Shown here: positions 10,093-24,945 of the stretch, in pieces
How positions within the stretch are numbered: position 1 is the first letter of the stretch
Layout of the letters: each line of letters begins with the position of its first letter
Source of the DNA: Phallus indusiatus
Lineage: Eukaryota > Basidiomycota > Agaricomycetes > Phallales > Phallaceae
Reading direction: 5' to 3'
NCBI GenBank assembly: GCA_027605045.1
Contig: JAQFWX010000078.1
Location: 62,001 to 126,000, forward strand
DNA length: 64,000 nt
Notes under the pieces: generated by a model
Seen by the model: the letters and a program-made list of their open reading frames with translations, nothing else
The model's database searches: none
Told to the model about the DNA's origin: nothing
Position numbers and translations under genes: made by a program

Positions 10093-10910
10093 GTTGTAGT
10101 GGTACTTCAGGTAAGAGCGTGTATGAGTTCGCTGGTTTGTGAGTCATGTAAACTTTCGTTCTTTTATACATAAAAAGCGTCATCTGACTTGAGTCTTGAC
10201 ATGAGCGGAGGATAATAAGGTTTAAGAAGAGGAGGTCCAAGGGTAGCAATTAATTCCTAAAACGAATTAATCAACATCGGAACTCGAGAAAAGCAGATTT
10301 AGGAAATACTCACGAGGAGCGGAAGCCACAAGATGTATGTAAAGACGTCAAGGGAGAATAATCATGCGTTTTCGAATTAATTATACTATATCGAAAATGC
10401 ATTAGTATCACCTTCTAGAATCAGATGTTGACTTATGGTTAATCCGCATCTTTTTCTTTCGTCATTGCCTGGCGATAGCCCCAAGCTCTGTCAGGCCGCG
10501 GTTATGGTCGGAAGCTTTGGAGTGTGTATTTTGCTCCTAGAAATCAAACATGGTTCCGGAAACAAATGGATGATTGTTCCACCATGACCAGTCAGACACT
10601 GAGTTGTATTGCCAATGACCGTCTTAAGCGAGGACTTTCTGTCCTGAACACACCCTAGTCCAAATTAGATACATATGTGTTGAGAAGATGTCGAGGATAT
10701 TTTTGGTTTACTTCTGATTTCCGACTCGGATGCAATCCGTGTGTCAAGAGATTTCTCTGTCTCAGCGCTTTAATGCGGGAAAAGAAGGATAATTGTCTTA
10801 CTTTCGGAGCAATGATACGTCCTTCGATATAGTAGATCTAAGATTTCTCCACCCCGTGCCATATATCAAATTATTTTGTACTCGCGTATGCCCCCGCACG
10901 GAGGCCGCGC
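9450..10910. repeat. Duplicated segment, copy B (partner 6165-7575)
   Basis: The functional partner of copy A. It covers the 5' half of the aerolysin-like gene and about 800 bases of its upstream region. Landmarks are given under copy A. Confidence 0.6.
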
Positions 10911-11725
10911 GTTCCTGCGAGAAGATGGATTCAGGCCCGGGTTTTGTGAATTAGAGGTCTAACGGCAAAGCCCTTGCATGCGATTTAGAGGAAAAACCTT
11001 ATTGCAACGTTTTTTGGCTCTGAAGCACACTCTCCCACCTTGAAGCATGATCTAAGTCAGCCATCCTAGCCGACTGTTCTTCCGTAGTTGCTACCGTGCA
11101 CGTGACATATGATGGAGTTGTCTGCCATTTCCACAAGCACATGTTCGTCGAATTTGTGTGGGGAATTGAGAGTTCTGGGACAGCCATTTTACCCGCTCCA
11201 TGACATTCAAGAGCAGAGACAGGTGATAACTGTTAAATGATTGACGTTAGAAAATGGCCGTAACGGAAAAACGAAGTTACTACTGCAGTCGATGCAAGCA
11301 CAAAACGGGAGCAACACCATTGTCGAACAAATGCGATTTTGAGTGACAGTGACACGATGAGGAAAAATTTATGCACGCCGCACCTACCTTATGGAAGAAA
11401 TAAAAAAAGGGACTCAAGAGTGATTTGCAGCTAATATCAAACTCATTGAGTTAACTCGCCATATTTGATAAAGGCTGTGACAATAGCTTGCAATTTTTCA
11501 GAGAACGATATACATGACGCTGGCAAAAAAAGATACATATGTTGCCGATTTCTGGGCCCGGGGAGAGGTGAGACAACTTTAAAAAAGAGAAGATCACGAC
11601 AATCACCTTATCATGGCAGTATTAGTACTACACATGTGACCAATAGCTGATCAGAGTGTACATCATTTGTACAAACTATGTTCACTTGAGCTTTACACGA
11701 TACATACAAATCCTTATACACATAA
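10093..11725. other. Upstream region of the aerolysin-like gene and MCM6 3' flank
   Basis: The first 800 bases belong to the old duplication. A TATA-like 'cttttatacataaaaag' lies near 10160, about 70 bases upstream of the aerolysin-like start when read on the minus strand. A 62-codon minus-strand frame at 10999-11187 has no recognisable feature. The segment 11200-11725 shows nothing convincing. Confidence 0.35.
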
Positions 11726-14887
<3,162 letters not shown>

Positions 14888-15006
14888 TTTCGCGTCGAGG
14901 TGTCGCGTTAATTGCAAAGAATTTTTTTTGCTGCCGCTTGTGTTACGTAATTGGCGCTCGCTGTAAAAAAAAACAAAAAAAACTCCGCTTCGCTTTCCCA
15001 ACCAAA
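14888..15006. promoter_or_regulatory. Compact divergent promoter of MCM6 and PNO1
   Basis: Only 119 bases separate the two start codons. The stretch has A-runs on the PNO1 side (aaaaaaaacaaaaaaaac), often seen as nucleosome-depleting tracts in fungi. Shared control is inferred from the spacing alone. Confidence 0.6.
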
Positions 15007-16024
15007 ATGGTGGCAATAACAGCAACGTCAGGACCGTCGACGACGCAATCAGAAAAGAAAAGGAGCCGCCAGTCTCAGAAAAAAAAAGCGTCAAAAGCAC
15101 AAAACTCCCACTCTCAACATCAAATTGACGAAGACGACGACGATTTGCTCCCGACTGACACAACCGCATTCCTCAACCCCAGTGAAGCAGCTCCTAGTGC
15201 AACTGTGGTCGACAACAATGATGACGACGTGATGATAGATGATTCAGCAATACAAGCACCCAATTCAGTACCAGCATTTCCTCCACTGCCTGCATCCGCC
15301 CAGATGTCGACAGCCAAAGCAGAAACCCGCCGTATAGCGATACCCCCTCACCGTCTTACCCCGCTCAAAAAAGATTGGATTAACATCTTTAGTCCTCTCA
15401 CAGAGATGTGCGGACTACAAGTCAGGATGAATACAGTACGAAGATGTGTCGAAATTAGAGTAGGTTCTCTTTTCTTTTTGTCTGCATCGCCATTGAAAGA
15501 GCTGACTGTTTTGAAAGACTTCAAAACATACAAAAGAGATCGGAGCTTTACAAAGAGGGGCTGATTTTGTGAAGGCTTATGCGTTGGGATTTGAAGTTAA
15601 CGTTCGTCATTTTTCCTTGTCGTATTGTTTGCAGCTCAAAGGGTTCTATAGGATGCTTTGGCGCTGCTGCGACTAGACGATATCTACTTGGACTCGTTTG
15701 AGATCAAAGACGTGAAAACGCTGCATGGTGATCACTTGGCTCGTGCTATAGGTCGAATCGCAGGTCACGAAGGTAAAACAAAATTTACCATCGAAAACAC
15801 CAGTCGGACGAGAATTATCCTTGCCGACACGTATGTCGTCTCATTTCATGTCTAACACCAGAAACTTAATTTTACGTCGCAGGAAAATACACATTTTAGG
15901 ATCTTTCCAAAATATAAGAGTCGCCAAAGACGCAGTAGTAGCCTTAATTTTGGGTTCACCACCTGGCAAAGTCTACGCCAATCTTAGAACGGTCGGGGCG
16001 CGGATGAAGCAAAGAGCTCTGTAA
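15007..16024 (+). CDS. PNO1: PNO1/DIM2 KH-domain ribosome assembly factor
   Basis: Nucleolar and cytoplasmic RNA-binding protein of small-subunit (18S) maturation, partner of the endonuclease Nob1. The N-terminal 90 residues are Lys/Ser- and Asp-rich and low complexity. The conserved core begins at '[19 protein letters not shown]'. The spliced exons read through '[19 protein letters not shown]', '[19 protein letters not shown]', the KH-type '[16 protein letters not shown]' and '[19 protein letters not shown]', ending 'GARMKQRAL'. Introns follow 'CVEIR', 'GFEVN' (gttcgt donor) and 'ILAD'. Length, about 260 residues, is normal for the family. Confidence 0.95.
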
Positions 16025-17282
16025 AGAACTGTTATATGATGACAATTGATGCTTTTGTATATTCCCATTTACTCAATTATCAAAACCTTTTTTAGCATAT
16101 CGATTTTTGATAATCATTCAACATTTGGTACTAAAGAACACCTGATTGAATTCCGCTTCACGAGGCACATATCTTGCATTCACATCTTTTTCCGCCGGAT
16201 CGTCTTACCGTGAAGCACATAACATCATTGTGGAATTCTCATTGGTCCAGAAGAACGAATGTGAATTAATGAGGAACAAAAAAACAGCTCACAAAAGCTG
16301 CGATCAAGAACAGGGCGTCTGTCTTATTCAGGTCTTTCCAAATATTTGCAGATGATGAGTTTAGGCTGACTTGATCCTATCATGCTTCACCGAGTTTTAC
16401 CTACTAACAGTTGTCTATTCCCTTATCCAGGGCCATGGTACTTTTTTCTCTCAGCTAACCTGAGTCAAAAATGATCCGTATAGCGATTACCACTATTTGT
16501 CTTGATGACCAGAAAATATCTAGTAGGATTTCTTGCAGGACCATCAGACAACTCGGCCGTCCAACATTATCTCAGATCCGATATCGTTCACAATTGAGGT
16601 TCGGCAAGTCGGCCATGATCACGATGTGGCACCAAAAGTCATCCCCTCCCTAGGTTCACGAACGTTTTACCCTATACACATAATGATCCGAATTTTCACT
16701 TCCGACCTCCTTCCGACAGAATCATTAGGCCCTTAGGTACGACAGGCTCCCGGTGTCAATGTTTCTGATCCCATAAACCATTCTCAATTCGGAACCGTCC
16801 CCCGGATGGTAAGCTCCTGTCGTTTTAGTGTACTAATCAACGTTAGTCAAAGGCTCGACAATATAATTGCTGTACGTATTTTCTCCAATTGGTTAAATTG
16901 TGATACACGTCTATTGGGATTCTTTGTCAAAAGGATTTTCGTGCCACTGATAGATAGGTTTGCGCGACCTTGAGCACTACATTAGTGACTTTACCCAAAG
17001 TGCTGTATCGGATCTCAGAATCTAATACATTCAAACATATGGGGATGGTGGTGCTAATGAAAGAGACACGGACATATCTCCAAATGCTCTCACTTCCATC
17101 AAATTGCTCAATTTCTGACTAGGGATGGGTATAACTCTCGTTTTTCCTGAGAGACTGGACTTGCATATAAAAGAAAGACTTTAATCGGGTTAGATTTTTC
17201 AACTCACTCTGGTGTTGTCTAACAGCCCCAGTGTCTTCCCAGTCTACTCTCATACCAATCATCCGCTCTGCTCGAGTTCATC
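16025..17282. other. Long upstream region of the secreted modular protein
   Basis: No exon chain is visible on either strand. A TATA-like 'catataaaag' near 17165 lies about 115 bases before the downstream start codon, followed by a CT-rich leader. The rest may be extended promoter sequence. Confidence 0.4.
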
Positions 17283-19832
17283 ATGCGCTTCACGGTAAAC
17301 ACCGTATATCTTGCATTCCTCGCCACCTCAGCTGGTCTTGTCCATGCTAGTGTCAGCCAGCCTTGTGTCCAGGGAACCTGTACTCACAGTGGAGGTGACA
17401 GCGTGAATACGCTAGTTCACTCACTTACTTTGGTACATTATCCTTTACTCTTTCTTTACACTTTCAAGTATGCAGTGTGATGTATTGATCCTTCCTAGTC
17501 CGCGTCACCGGACCTTCTTAGCGATGTGACACCCTCAGCAGGGTGGAACATTCAAGGATGCGACCCAAATTGGAAGAACGGAACCCATATCGTTCAAATG
17601 ACGTGCGAAGGCACTCAGGAGCAAACTCAGCATTGCAACCACCTTTTCTCCGGAGGTGTTGAAAATACCATTGTACACTTGCCCGATAATGTAAGTTTTC
17701 GCTATAGGGTCGCGAGACAACGCATTCACAATTTTTCATTTTTAAGTGCGGAACAGGGCCCTTTGCCAGGGTCATTTCCGTTAATCAATCTGCTAACGGA
17801 GTACATACTATGGTGTTAGATTATGGTTTCACACAAATTCCTTCTTCAGATCCGTCAGTCGTCTATTCTTCACAAGTGGTATACGATTGTCATCTAACGA
17901 ACTTTCGCTCTAGGCGAGGAAACGTGGGTTTCGCATTGACGATAGGCAATGGGGCATCACCCAAAACCAATACGCCGTCCACAACTAGTACACCGCTCAC
18001 AACAAGTACTGATACAGCTTTAAAGCGTTCGTTCTTCTCTGCATGATTTCTCTTTCGTATCGTAATGCTTACATGACATTCACTATCACAGCAAGATGTA
18101 AGACAATCTACCTTCATTTCCGACTGTGAACAAATGTAACAAAATCCGTGTGTATATTTGCAGTCTCCGAAGGCACAGACCATGTCTTTCCGTTCGGCCT
18201 TTCGAAGACCGTGAATCTCTACAGCCACACTTTGAACTGTAGCTTGGGGGGCGAAGATTCCGCTTCTCTTGGTCTCACAATAGTGAGTGATTGATTACTT
18301 CATCGGTAAAAAGAGTTAAATAATGTGATTAGTCTGGCACAATGGCTGCGAACGGATCAGCACATCTTGGTGGTCACATAGTGGTGGGTAGCATTCATAT
18401 TCGTTTCCATTTAAACTCTAAAAACCTCCCAGGGTAGCTTATTACCGCCTAATATAACGGATGCGGCGCTGGTAGCAAGTAAAACTATCAGCTTTATTTA
18501 AGACAGTAATTACAAAATTCTCACAAATAACTCATTATAGCTATATCGGGAACCGCATCTCTAACTCTTAACGCGGAAATTGCTCTGAAGGTGAAATCAA
18601 TCACTGTCAATAAGGGACCAAATCTTCTCATTCTGGAATAGCTATCACTCAACAGTGGCCAACAGTTAATTGCTTCCGAGGGACTTCCAGGCTTGGATTT
18701 TCCCGGGTAAAAAAAAGATGTTTCTTCCTCAATGAAAAACTATGAAGTGCTCATAGATGTTTGTAGACTTTTTGAAATAGGACCCTCACTAGATCTTTAT
18801 ACGGGAGCTGAACTTATCATTGACCTACAAGCCAATGCCCAAGTTACTGCCGCATGGAATATGAATAATATCGGAGTTACTTGGCCGCACAATGCCACAC
18901 AAGATGTTGGTGTCCAATCTTCGAACCGTATGTTTCTCTATCCTTTCGTCAAAGCAGTCTTCCAATGCTCTTTATTCCAAAGCCGTCCATATAAGTCTCA
19001 ACACTGCATTCCCGGAAACCGCTGGATTCACCGGACATGTTTACCCAACGGTTACTAGTCTCAATTCTCGTTACAATGATTTAGTATCGCTCACAATGGA
19101 CCCATATAGTTCTCCTTTGGTGTTAACATGGGCGATGGCCTTATTAAAGCCCAAGTGAGCTCAACCTTTGCCCTTTGACTTTTACTGTACTGAAATCGGA
19201 TTTCGACAGGCGCAGGCTCAAATGGACATCTTCCTCAATGTGATAGCAGAATTAACAGAGGAAGTCAACCCCAGCAAGAGGGACGAAATTCTTGAATTAG
19301 AGGCTAGCGACACGATGGATCATCCTCGTGCTTTGGAAGCTGAGAGCGAAAGGAATAACCCTCCTACTTTGGATACTGGGAGCAATCACCTTTATGCCCT
19401 GGAGCCTGTTAGCACCGAGAGTCACGCCATGGGGATCAACACTGAGAGTCGTGCTTTGGAGATTAGCACCGAGAGGGAGTATCCTCGTGACCTGGAGAAA
19501 CGAGGCCTCACAGCTTGTATCTTGGTTAACGCTGGATTCGGTGCTTCGTTATCCATGCAAGGGGACCTCGGACCACTGAAAGGTGGTCCCGGTATCTCGA
19601 CTACGCCCCTGAGTGTCCAATTGTATAGCGTGAGAATTTTTAAAAAAGAACTTTTCAAACTTCTGATCGACCTTCTCTGCTTTCATAGAAATGTTTCGGT
19701 GCCGGCGGCAGTACCGGTACTGTCAGTGCGACTCGAAGAGATCTCTCTGAGGCATCCAAAACTCTGGAGAAACGTGACGTTTCATGCCCCCTTCCCTCTC
19801 AAATCGGAGGTCTCCTTCAAGTCCTGGTTTAG
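17283..19832 (+). CDS. Large secreted modular protein (basidiomycete family, DUF7223-like C-terminal half)
   Basis: Signal peptide 'MRFTVNTVYLAFLATSAGLV' then 'SQPCVQGTCTHSGG'. The N-terminal domain contains 'SDVTPSAGWNIQGCDPNW', 'CNHLFSGGVENTIVHLP' and 'CGTGPFARVISVNQSANG', a Cys pattern I know from other basidiomycete secreted proteins. A Thr/Ser linker follows. After a long intron (about 140 nt, gttcgt donor) come beta-repeat exons: 'SGTMAANGSAHLGGHIVV', 'SGTASLTLNAEIALK', 'GLPGLDFPGLFEIGPSLDL' and 'SLTMDPYSSPLVLTWAMAL'. An acidic linker (19265-19503) precedes two dibasic 'LEKR' sites, and the last exon ends at 19832. About 10 exons; several joins are certain in phase, some approximate. 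A cell-surface or wall role is inferred; the DUF name is tentative. Confidence 0.65.
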
Positions 19833-20172
19833 ATCGTGGACAAATCGTGATCTGGTGTCTTTTACGGAATCGTTTTTTGATATTTATATCTCATGACTGC
19901 TATATTATTCATCACTGTATAACAGCACATATATTTATTATTACGCCAATGACCTATTATCTTTATGATTTCCCTTATATAAATTATATGACTTTCCTCT
20001 TATATGGCATGATCTACTGGTTTGATAATAAATATCACGCTGCCACTGCGTTACTGTCAGTCTGTACTCCTGTTGTCATTCTAAGTACATATTAGCCTTT
20101 CTTGAGGACACGTGTACTGACTGTGATATGACCAATTGCCACTTGAATCAATGAAATGTTCTAAAGCACTAA
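19833..20172. other. Convergent intergenic spacer
   Basis: AT-rich sequence between the stops of the secreted protein and the GUP1-like gene. It probably contains both 3' ends. No gene seen. Confidence 0.4.
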
Positions 20173-22502
20173 CTAATACCTCCTCACAACCCCTTTTCTA
20201 CGTTCCTCCTCCCGGTACTCAAACATAACTTGAGCACCCACGAACAAACAAAAGAAAGCAAAGATCAAAGATCGAACTCCTTATTAATAAATCAAAATGA
20301 GCAGACAGGAAAGAAATGGCAAACACAAGATAATACATGCCTTCATTAGTGTCAAAGAGCCGTGAGATCATGTATTTAGTACCATCAATCCCTAAAACGA
20401 ATCCCACCAAGTTGGCTACCATCATTAACATAATGTTAAATGCCGCTCCAAGGGCACAAACATGGCGATACCACCAGCAGTCGTCATACTATGCCCGATG
20501 AAATGTGAAAATGGGATATTTACATAGTATTTGGTGCGCGGCTTACCTTGTCCGAAGGTAAAACCCGACGTGCCAGGATCTCAGGGAGAATGAAAAGAGT
20601 CACGAGCCACCCCCACGCCAATAGTTTGAAAGAAAGGTCATGCCAAAGAGCGACAAATGTGAAGACGAGCAAAGTTGAAGTTATTGGTCGACTGGATCCG
20701 CCGAGTGGGACATAAATGTACCTAAAGATAATACTAAGCGACTTAAGTAGAGTTAACGAGAGGAAAATACCGTGTAAGCCATAGATTGTAGCTTCGATGC
20801 CAACCGCGCCAAAATCCTAGAGCAGAATAATTGTTCGCCATACACCGAACCATGTTCTCAGGTGGGTTAATTCCATCTGTGAGAGCCCACAAACGAGAAA
20901 AACGCCAAAATATAAGCAACTGAAAAGGAAAAGAAAATACTGTCACTTTATTTTGTATAATATTGATGTTGAGTTACCTTTAACCACACGACGATGAGAT
21001 TCCAAAATCCGATCATACACAGTTCCATTGGTGAATCGCCGTACCAAGCCTTCGTGTCTTTGATAGCCACAATATACATGTAATGGAGAATAAACTCCAT
21101 AGTTAGTACTGTAATGATGAATCGGAGGGCGTACGAGAACACAGCTGGCCGAGATGTTTCAGAATCGTTTAAGGATGGATGCCGAAGCTAACAAAAATGT
21201 CAAGCGTCGTGTTATGAACTATTATCGTGTCATAAGAGTTAATATACCTGCCATATAAAGTCATTAAATGTCAAGATCGGTCCTCCGATGAAAAGAGGGG
21301 TATAAAGGGTATAAGCAATGTAGTTGATGAAGCTGTAAAGCTCGAGGTCATGTGGAATGCTTGAGCGGAATTTTGACGTTGATAGCTTGGACATCTAATG
21401 AGAAAGTTCTTAATTACTAAGTTTCTGAAAAATGTCACAAGATATTACCTCGACAGGGTGATGTGCGCTGCGCGATGCCCAATAATAATCCATGTTAAAC
21501 GAGAGTAACCGTAGCATGGTTATGTTGAACGTCACCTCCCATCGGGGATAAACGCCATGAATTTCATCCTAACAAATGAGATGTATGTGGTTTGAGTATG
21601 TTTACAATAAAAAAGGCATACCATATAGCTCAGAGAAGGATGTATATTAGCAAACCGGTAACCATCATAGGTCTCATTCAAATAAAGAACGGCGAAATTA
21701 AACGCCCATGTCAGAGCTGGACCAAATTTATCGAAGCGATTTTTTGAGCAGAAGATTTGTGCAATGAAATAATTTATTGTTAAAATGGTGGCAATTTTGA
21801 GTGTGCTGAATCCATGGAGAATGATTATAACGGTGATAGAAAAATAGGTGAGAAAGGGTATGCGGTGGAGTTTTGTCGTGGTCATGGATGATGCTCGAGA
21901 AAAGCGGTTGTATAAACGTGAAGCCAGCCACATTATAAATGCGAGAGCCGTAAGTGGAATGAGATTATTTCGGACGATTCGGTACTGACTATCACTGTTG
22001 TCCTGTGTTACAAAAGTGTCAAAGACGAAAGAGCCAGTAACAAATCATGAACCTCACGCACTACGAGTCGACCGAATATCCAACCAGGAGATAGTTTTCT
22101 TGCATAACGACCAAAATTAGGATGGGATACTAGGATTAGTATAGATCGTGATGAGTATCATACGACGTGCACGAAAAAGATAAGACATCCGCACGCACCA
22201 TCGCTCAGCCGCATTGGTAACCGCACCATTTGAGGGACAACAAGGACGATAATAACGAAGTAGAAGATAAACTCAGGGGTTTTCCATCTCGATTTTGAAG
22301 TGTTAGACGGAAACTTTGGCTGTGTCGGCGTCGAGACAGACAAGTTCGTGATTCCCCATTGACGCCAAGAAGAAGTGAAATACTGAAAGAAAGTGGATGA
22401 ATCGGAGTAGTCAGATGAAGAAGGCTCTACAACGTTTATTGCCAGACGTCCGGAACGGAGGTCGGTAGGCATAGGTATGTCGATGCGAACCTCGTCGTTC
22501 AT
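20173..22502 (-). CDS. GUP1: MBOAT membrane-bound O-acyltransferase, GUP1 type
   Basis: A polytopic ER membrane protein related to yeast Gup1, which remodels GPI-anchor lipids and was first named for glycerol uptake. The N-terminal exon begins '[18 protein letters not shown]' with a luminal/cytosolic tail and a first membrane segment ([13 protein letters not shown]). Later exons carry '[19 protein letters not shown]', '[11 protein letters not shown]'-like text ([17 protein letters not shown]), '[19 protein letters not shown]' and the MBOAT core '[19 protein letters not shown]'. Downstream is '[17 protein letters not shown]' with the conserved active-site His. The C-terminus '[18 protein letters not shown]' is reached only if the last intron (20280-20340) is of GC-AG type. 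The stop at 20173-20175 matches the usual family end. Confidence 0.9.
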
Positions 22503-22832
22503 CAGCGCATTGGCCAGTGGGAAGTAGGTGTCTTATGTAAGCCGCTAACTAAATTTTTTTAAACTTTCTCTTGACACTTTTCTCGCTTTTTTCCGCTTCA
22601 AGACGAGCTTTATTCAAAGCAAAATTTTTGACAAAAAAACTGATTATATATATTGAATGAGATACACCAGATGCTATTTTCCGGCTTTACATAGTCGCGC
22701 AGTCGTCGCCGCCGCTCATGCCCGAACAAAGATTCGTCCACCGAGGATCATGCGGAGCTTACTTTAACTACGCTATGGCTGGTTGCGCTCTAGTTTTCCC
22801 CCCTTACGACTATAGTCTACTGCTACTCCTAC
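22503..22832. promoter_or_regulatory. Divergent spacer between GUP1 and the GMC oxidoreductase
   Basis: About 330 bases between two outward-facing starts. It contains T-rich tracts and a 'gattatatatattg' stretch near 22640. No gene seen apart from a short out-of-frame ATG reading at about 22768. Confidence 0.4.
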
Positions 22833-24945
22833 ATGTGGCCCTTTCAGTCAGAGTCAACTTTCACCACGCTTGAGAAGTTGAGGGATTCTTACGACTACAT
22901 CATCGTCGGTAAGTTTTCCTGTCAAAGATAAGCGCACGTTGGTCTTAAATATTTTGTCTCAAAAGGTGCTGGTTCAGCAGGCTGTGTACTGGCCAGCCGT
23001 CTGAGCGAGAATCCCTCTGTTTCAGTCCTAGTGATAGAAAGAGGAAGACCAGCACTAGACTGGGCATCTCGTGCTCCCTTGTTATCCTCTGATTTTCTGT
23101 CAAATGGCTCAAGGAGCAAGATGTTTCATTCCACCCCACAATCGGCTTTGAATAACAAATCCACTGATATTGTCGTTGGAAATGCTTTTGGGGGCACCTC
23201 TAAAATCAACGGCATGGTTTACACGAGAGCATTACCTGGCCAGTTTAGCGAGTGGACGCGTCAGGGTCGTAAAGGCTGGAGTTATGATGAGCTTTACCCG
23301 TACTTTTTGAAATCTGAAGGCGCGACAAATAGGACGCATGTGGAAAACTATCATAACCTCAACGGTTCAGCCTTCTTTTCTTTCCCGTAAACAGCCTTAA
23401 GTCTCATCTCAAATTAGGAGAATGGAAAAATCGTTCTATTACTGGAGATACCAAAACATTTGTCTTCGCCGGTGCTCACGAGTAGGTTGCTGCCCAAATG
23501 TTTTATTATGTTTGATAATGATCTTATTGCAGCACTGTCCGTGCAGCTAAAGATCTCGGCTTCCCATACATCTCAGATGTCAACTCGCCCCATGAACTAG
23601 TTTACGGTATTGCCAAACTTGATCACAATATTGACATGCGCGGAAGACGCTCCGACATAGCCTCTGCATTTCTTCCCGCCTCGGTTTTTGCAAGTCGGCA
23701 AGATAGACTCCATGTATGCACAAACGCGTTAGTCACTCAGCTTGAGTTCAAAACTGGGAACGAAGATTTGGTCGCCAATGGTGTTGTCATCGAATCGATC
23801 GATAAAACTCTTAACCAGTTACGTCGAAAAACTGTTCACGCAATGAAAGAGATCATCCTATGCGCAGGTGCATTGGGGACCCCGCAGATTCTTATGTTAA
23901 GGTATACATGTTTTTTTAATCCTCAGTTAACGAGCAACTAAAGTATCAACGCCAGCGGTATCGGGCCTCGACAACATTTGGAAGAATTAGGGATTGAAGT
24001 CAAGAAAGATTTACCAGGAGTTGGAAGCAACTTGGTACGTCAAGTCATCCTTCCTGTCAGCTAGTGCCTCACGTGAGATAAAGCAAGATCATTTAGGACT
24101 TGTGGTAGCTTACAACGTGCCTTCCAAAGACTCTCTCAGTGTGATACAGAAATACCGATCGAGAGCTATTTGGGAGCTTCTCAAGTATCTCGTATTCGGT
24201 ACTGGAATGTTTCTATGTCCTGTGCACGAACTCTCTCTATTCGCCAACTCGGAGCTTCTTTCAGAGGACTCTGAGAATCTTGTCGAGGATCCAACAAGCA
24301 TAGACAGAAATGATCCCAGCTCTTTACCAGACATTGAGTTAATGACAATAGCGGTATGTGATCTCTGTTCTCTTTCTTTCTTTAGTTATGTTGAAACGCT
24401 TTTTTTTTCAGTTTCACTACAATAAATCCAAGAAATCTATCCAAGACATTGACGGTGGGTTGGGATTGTGCGCTACACCGGTACGACCTTACTCTCGAGG
24501 CACCGTACGCCTCAGCTCTCAAGATCCACACGAAAACCCCATAGTCGACCCAAACTTCCTTGCTGACCCGCGTGACCGCGTCGCAGCCCACAAAGGACTG
24601 AAACTATGTCTGAAACTGAAAGAACGATTAGAAGCTAATGGTTACCCAATTCAAGATGTCGATGTCCCTAGCGGAACGAGCCCTGACGAACTTGACAAGC
24701 ATATCGTGGAAACTGGATGTTCATTCTATCATTACACGTCAACTTGTCGTATGGCTCCGGAAGACGACATCCTTCCTGGTGTTGTCGATGATGAACTTCG
24801 AGTTCATGGTATTGAGGGTCTGCGGATTGTCGATGCGAGCGTGTTTCCTTGCATTCTTGCGACCCATCTTCAAGCGACGGTGGTGGCTATGGCTGAGAAA
24901 TGCTCTGACATGATACAGAAAGATGCTGGGAATTTGAAACTTTAA
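22833..24945 (+). CDS. GMC-family FAD-dependent oxidoreductase (choline dehydrogenase/aryl-alcohol oxidase-like)
   Basis: A flavoenzyme of about 600 residues. The start '[20 protein letters not shown]' is the first in-frame Met after a stop and carries no signal peptide. The first intron splits 'YDYIIVG' from '[17 protein letters not shown]', the FAD dinucleotide-binding motif. GMC signature 1 is '[18 protein letters not shown]'; signature 2 is '[12 protein letters not shown]' continuing in the next exon as '[13 protein letters not shown]'. The substrate-domain exons end with '[14 protein letters not shown]', holding the catalytic-base His, and '[16 protein letters not shown]', where the second catalytic residue would be His rather than the frequent Asn. 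The alcohol or sugar substrate cannot be told. Lack of a signal peptide suggests an intracellular enzyme unless an upstream exon was missed. Confidence 0.9.

Noticed and set aside
17810..18046. Separate short secreted gene ending 'KRSFFSA' before the large secreted protein
   Set aside because: A gttcgt donor just before this ending joins in phase to the next exon (LSEGTDHVF), and the N- and C-terminal halves occur together in related basidiomycete proteins, so one gene is more likely.
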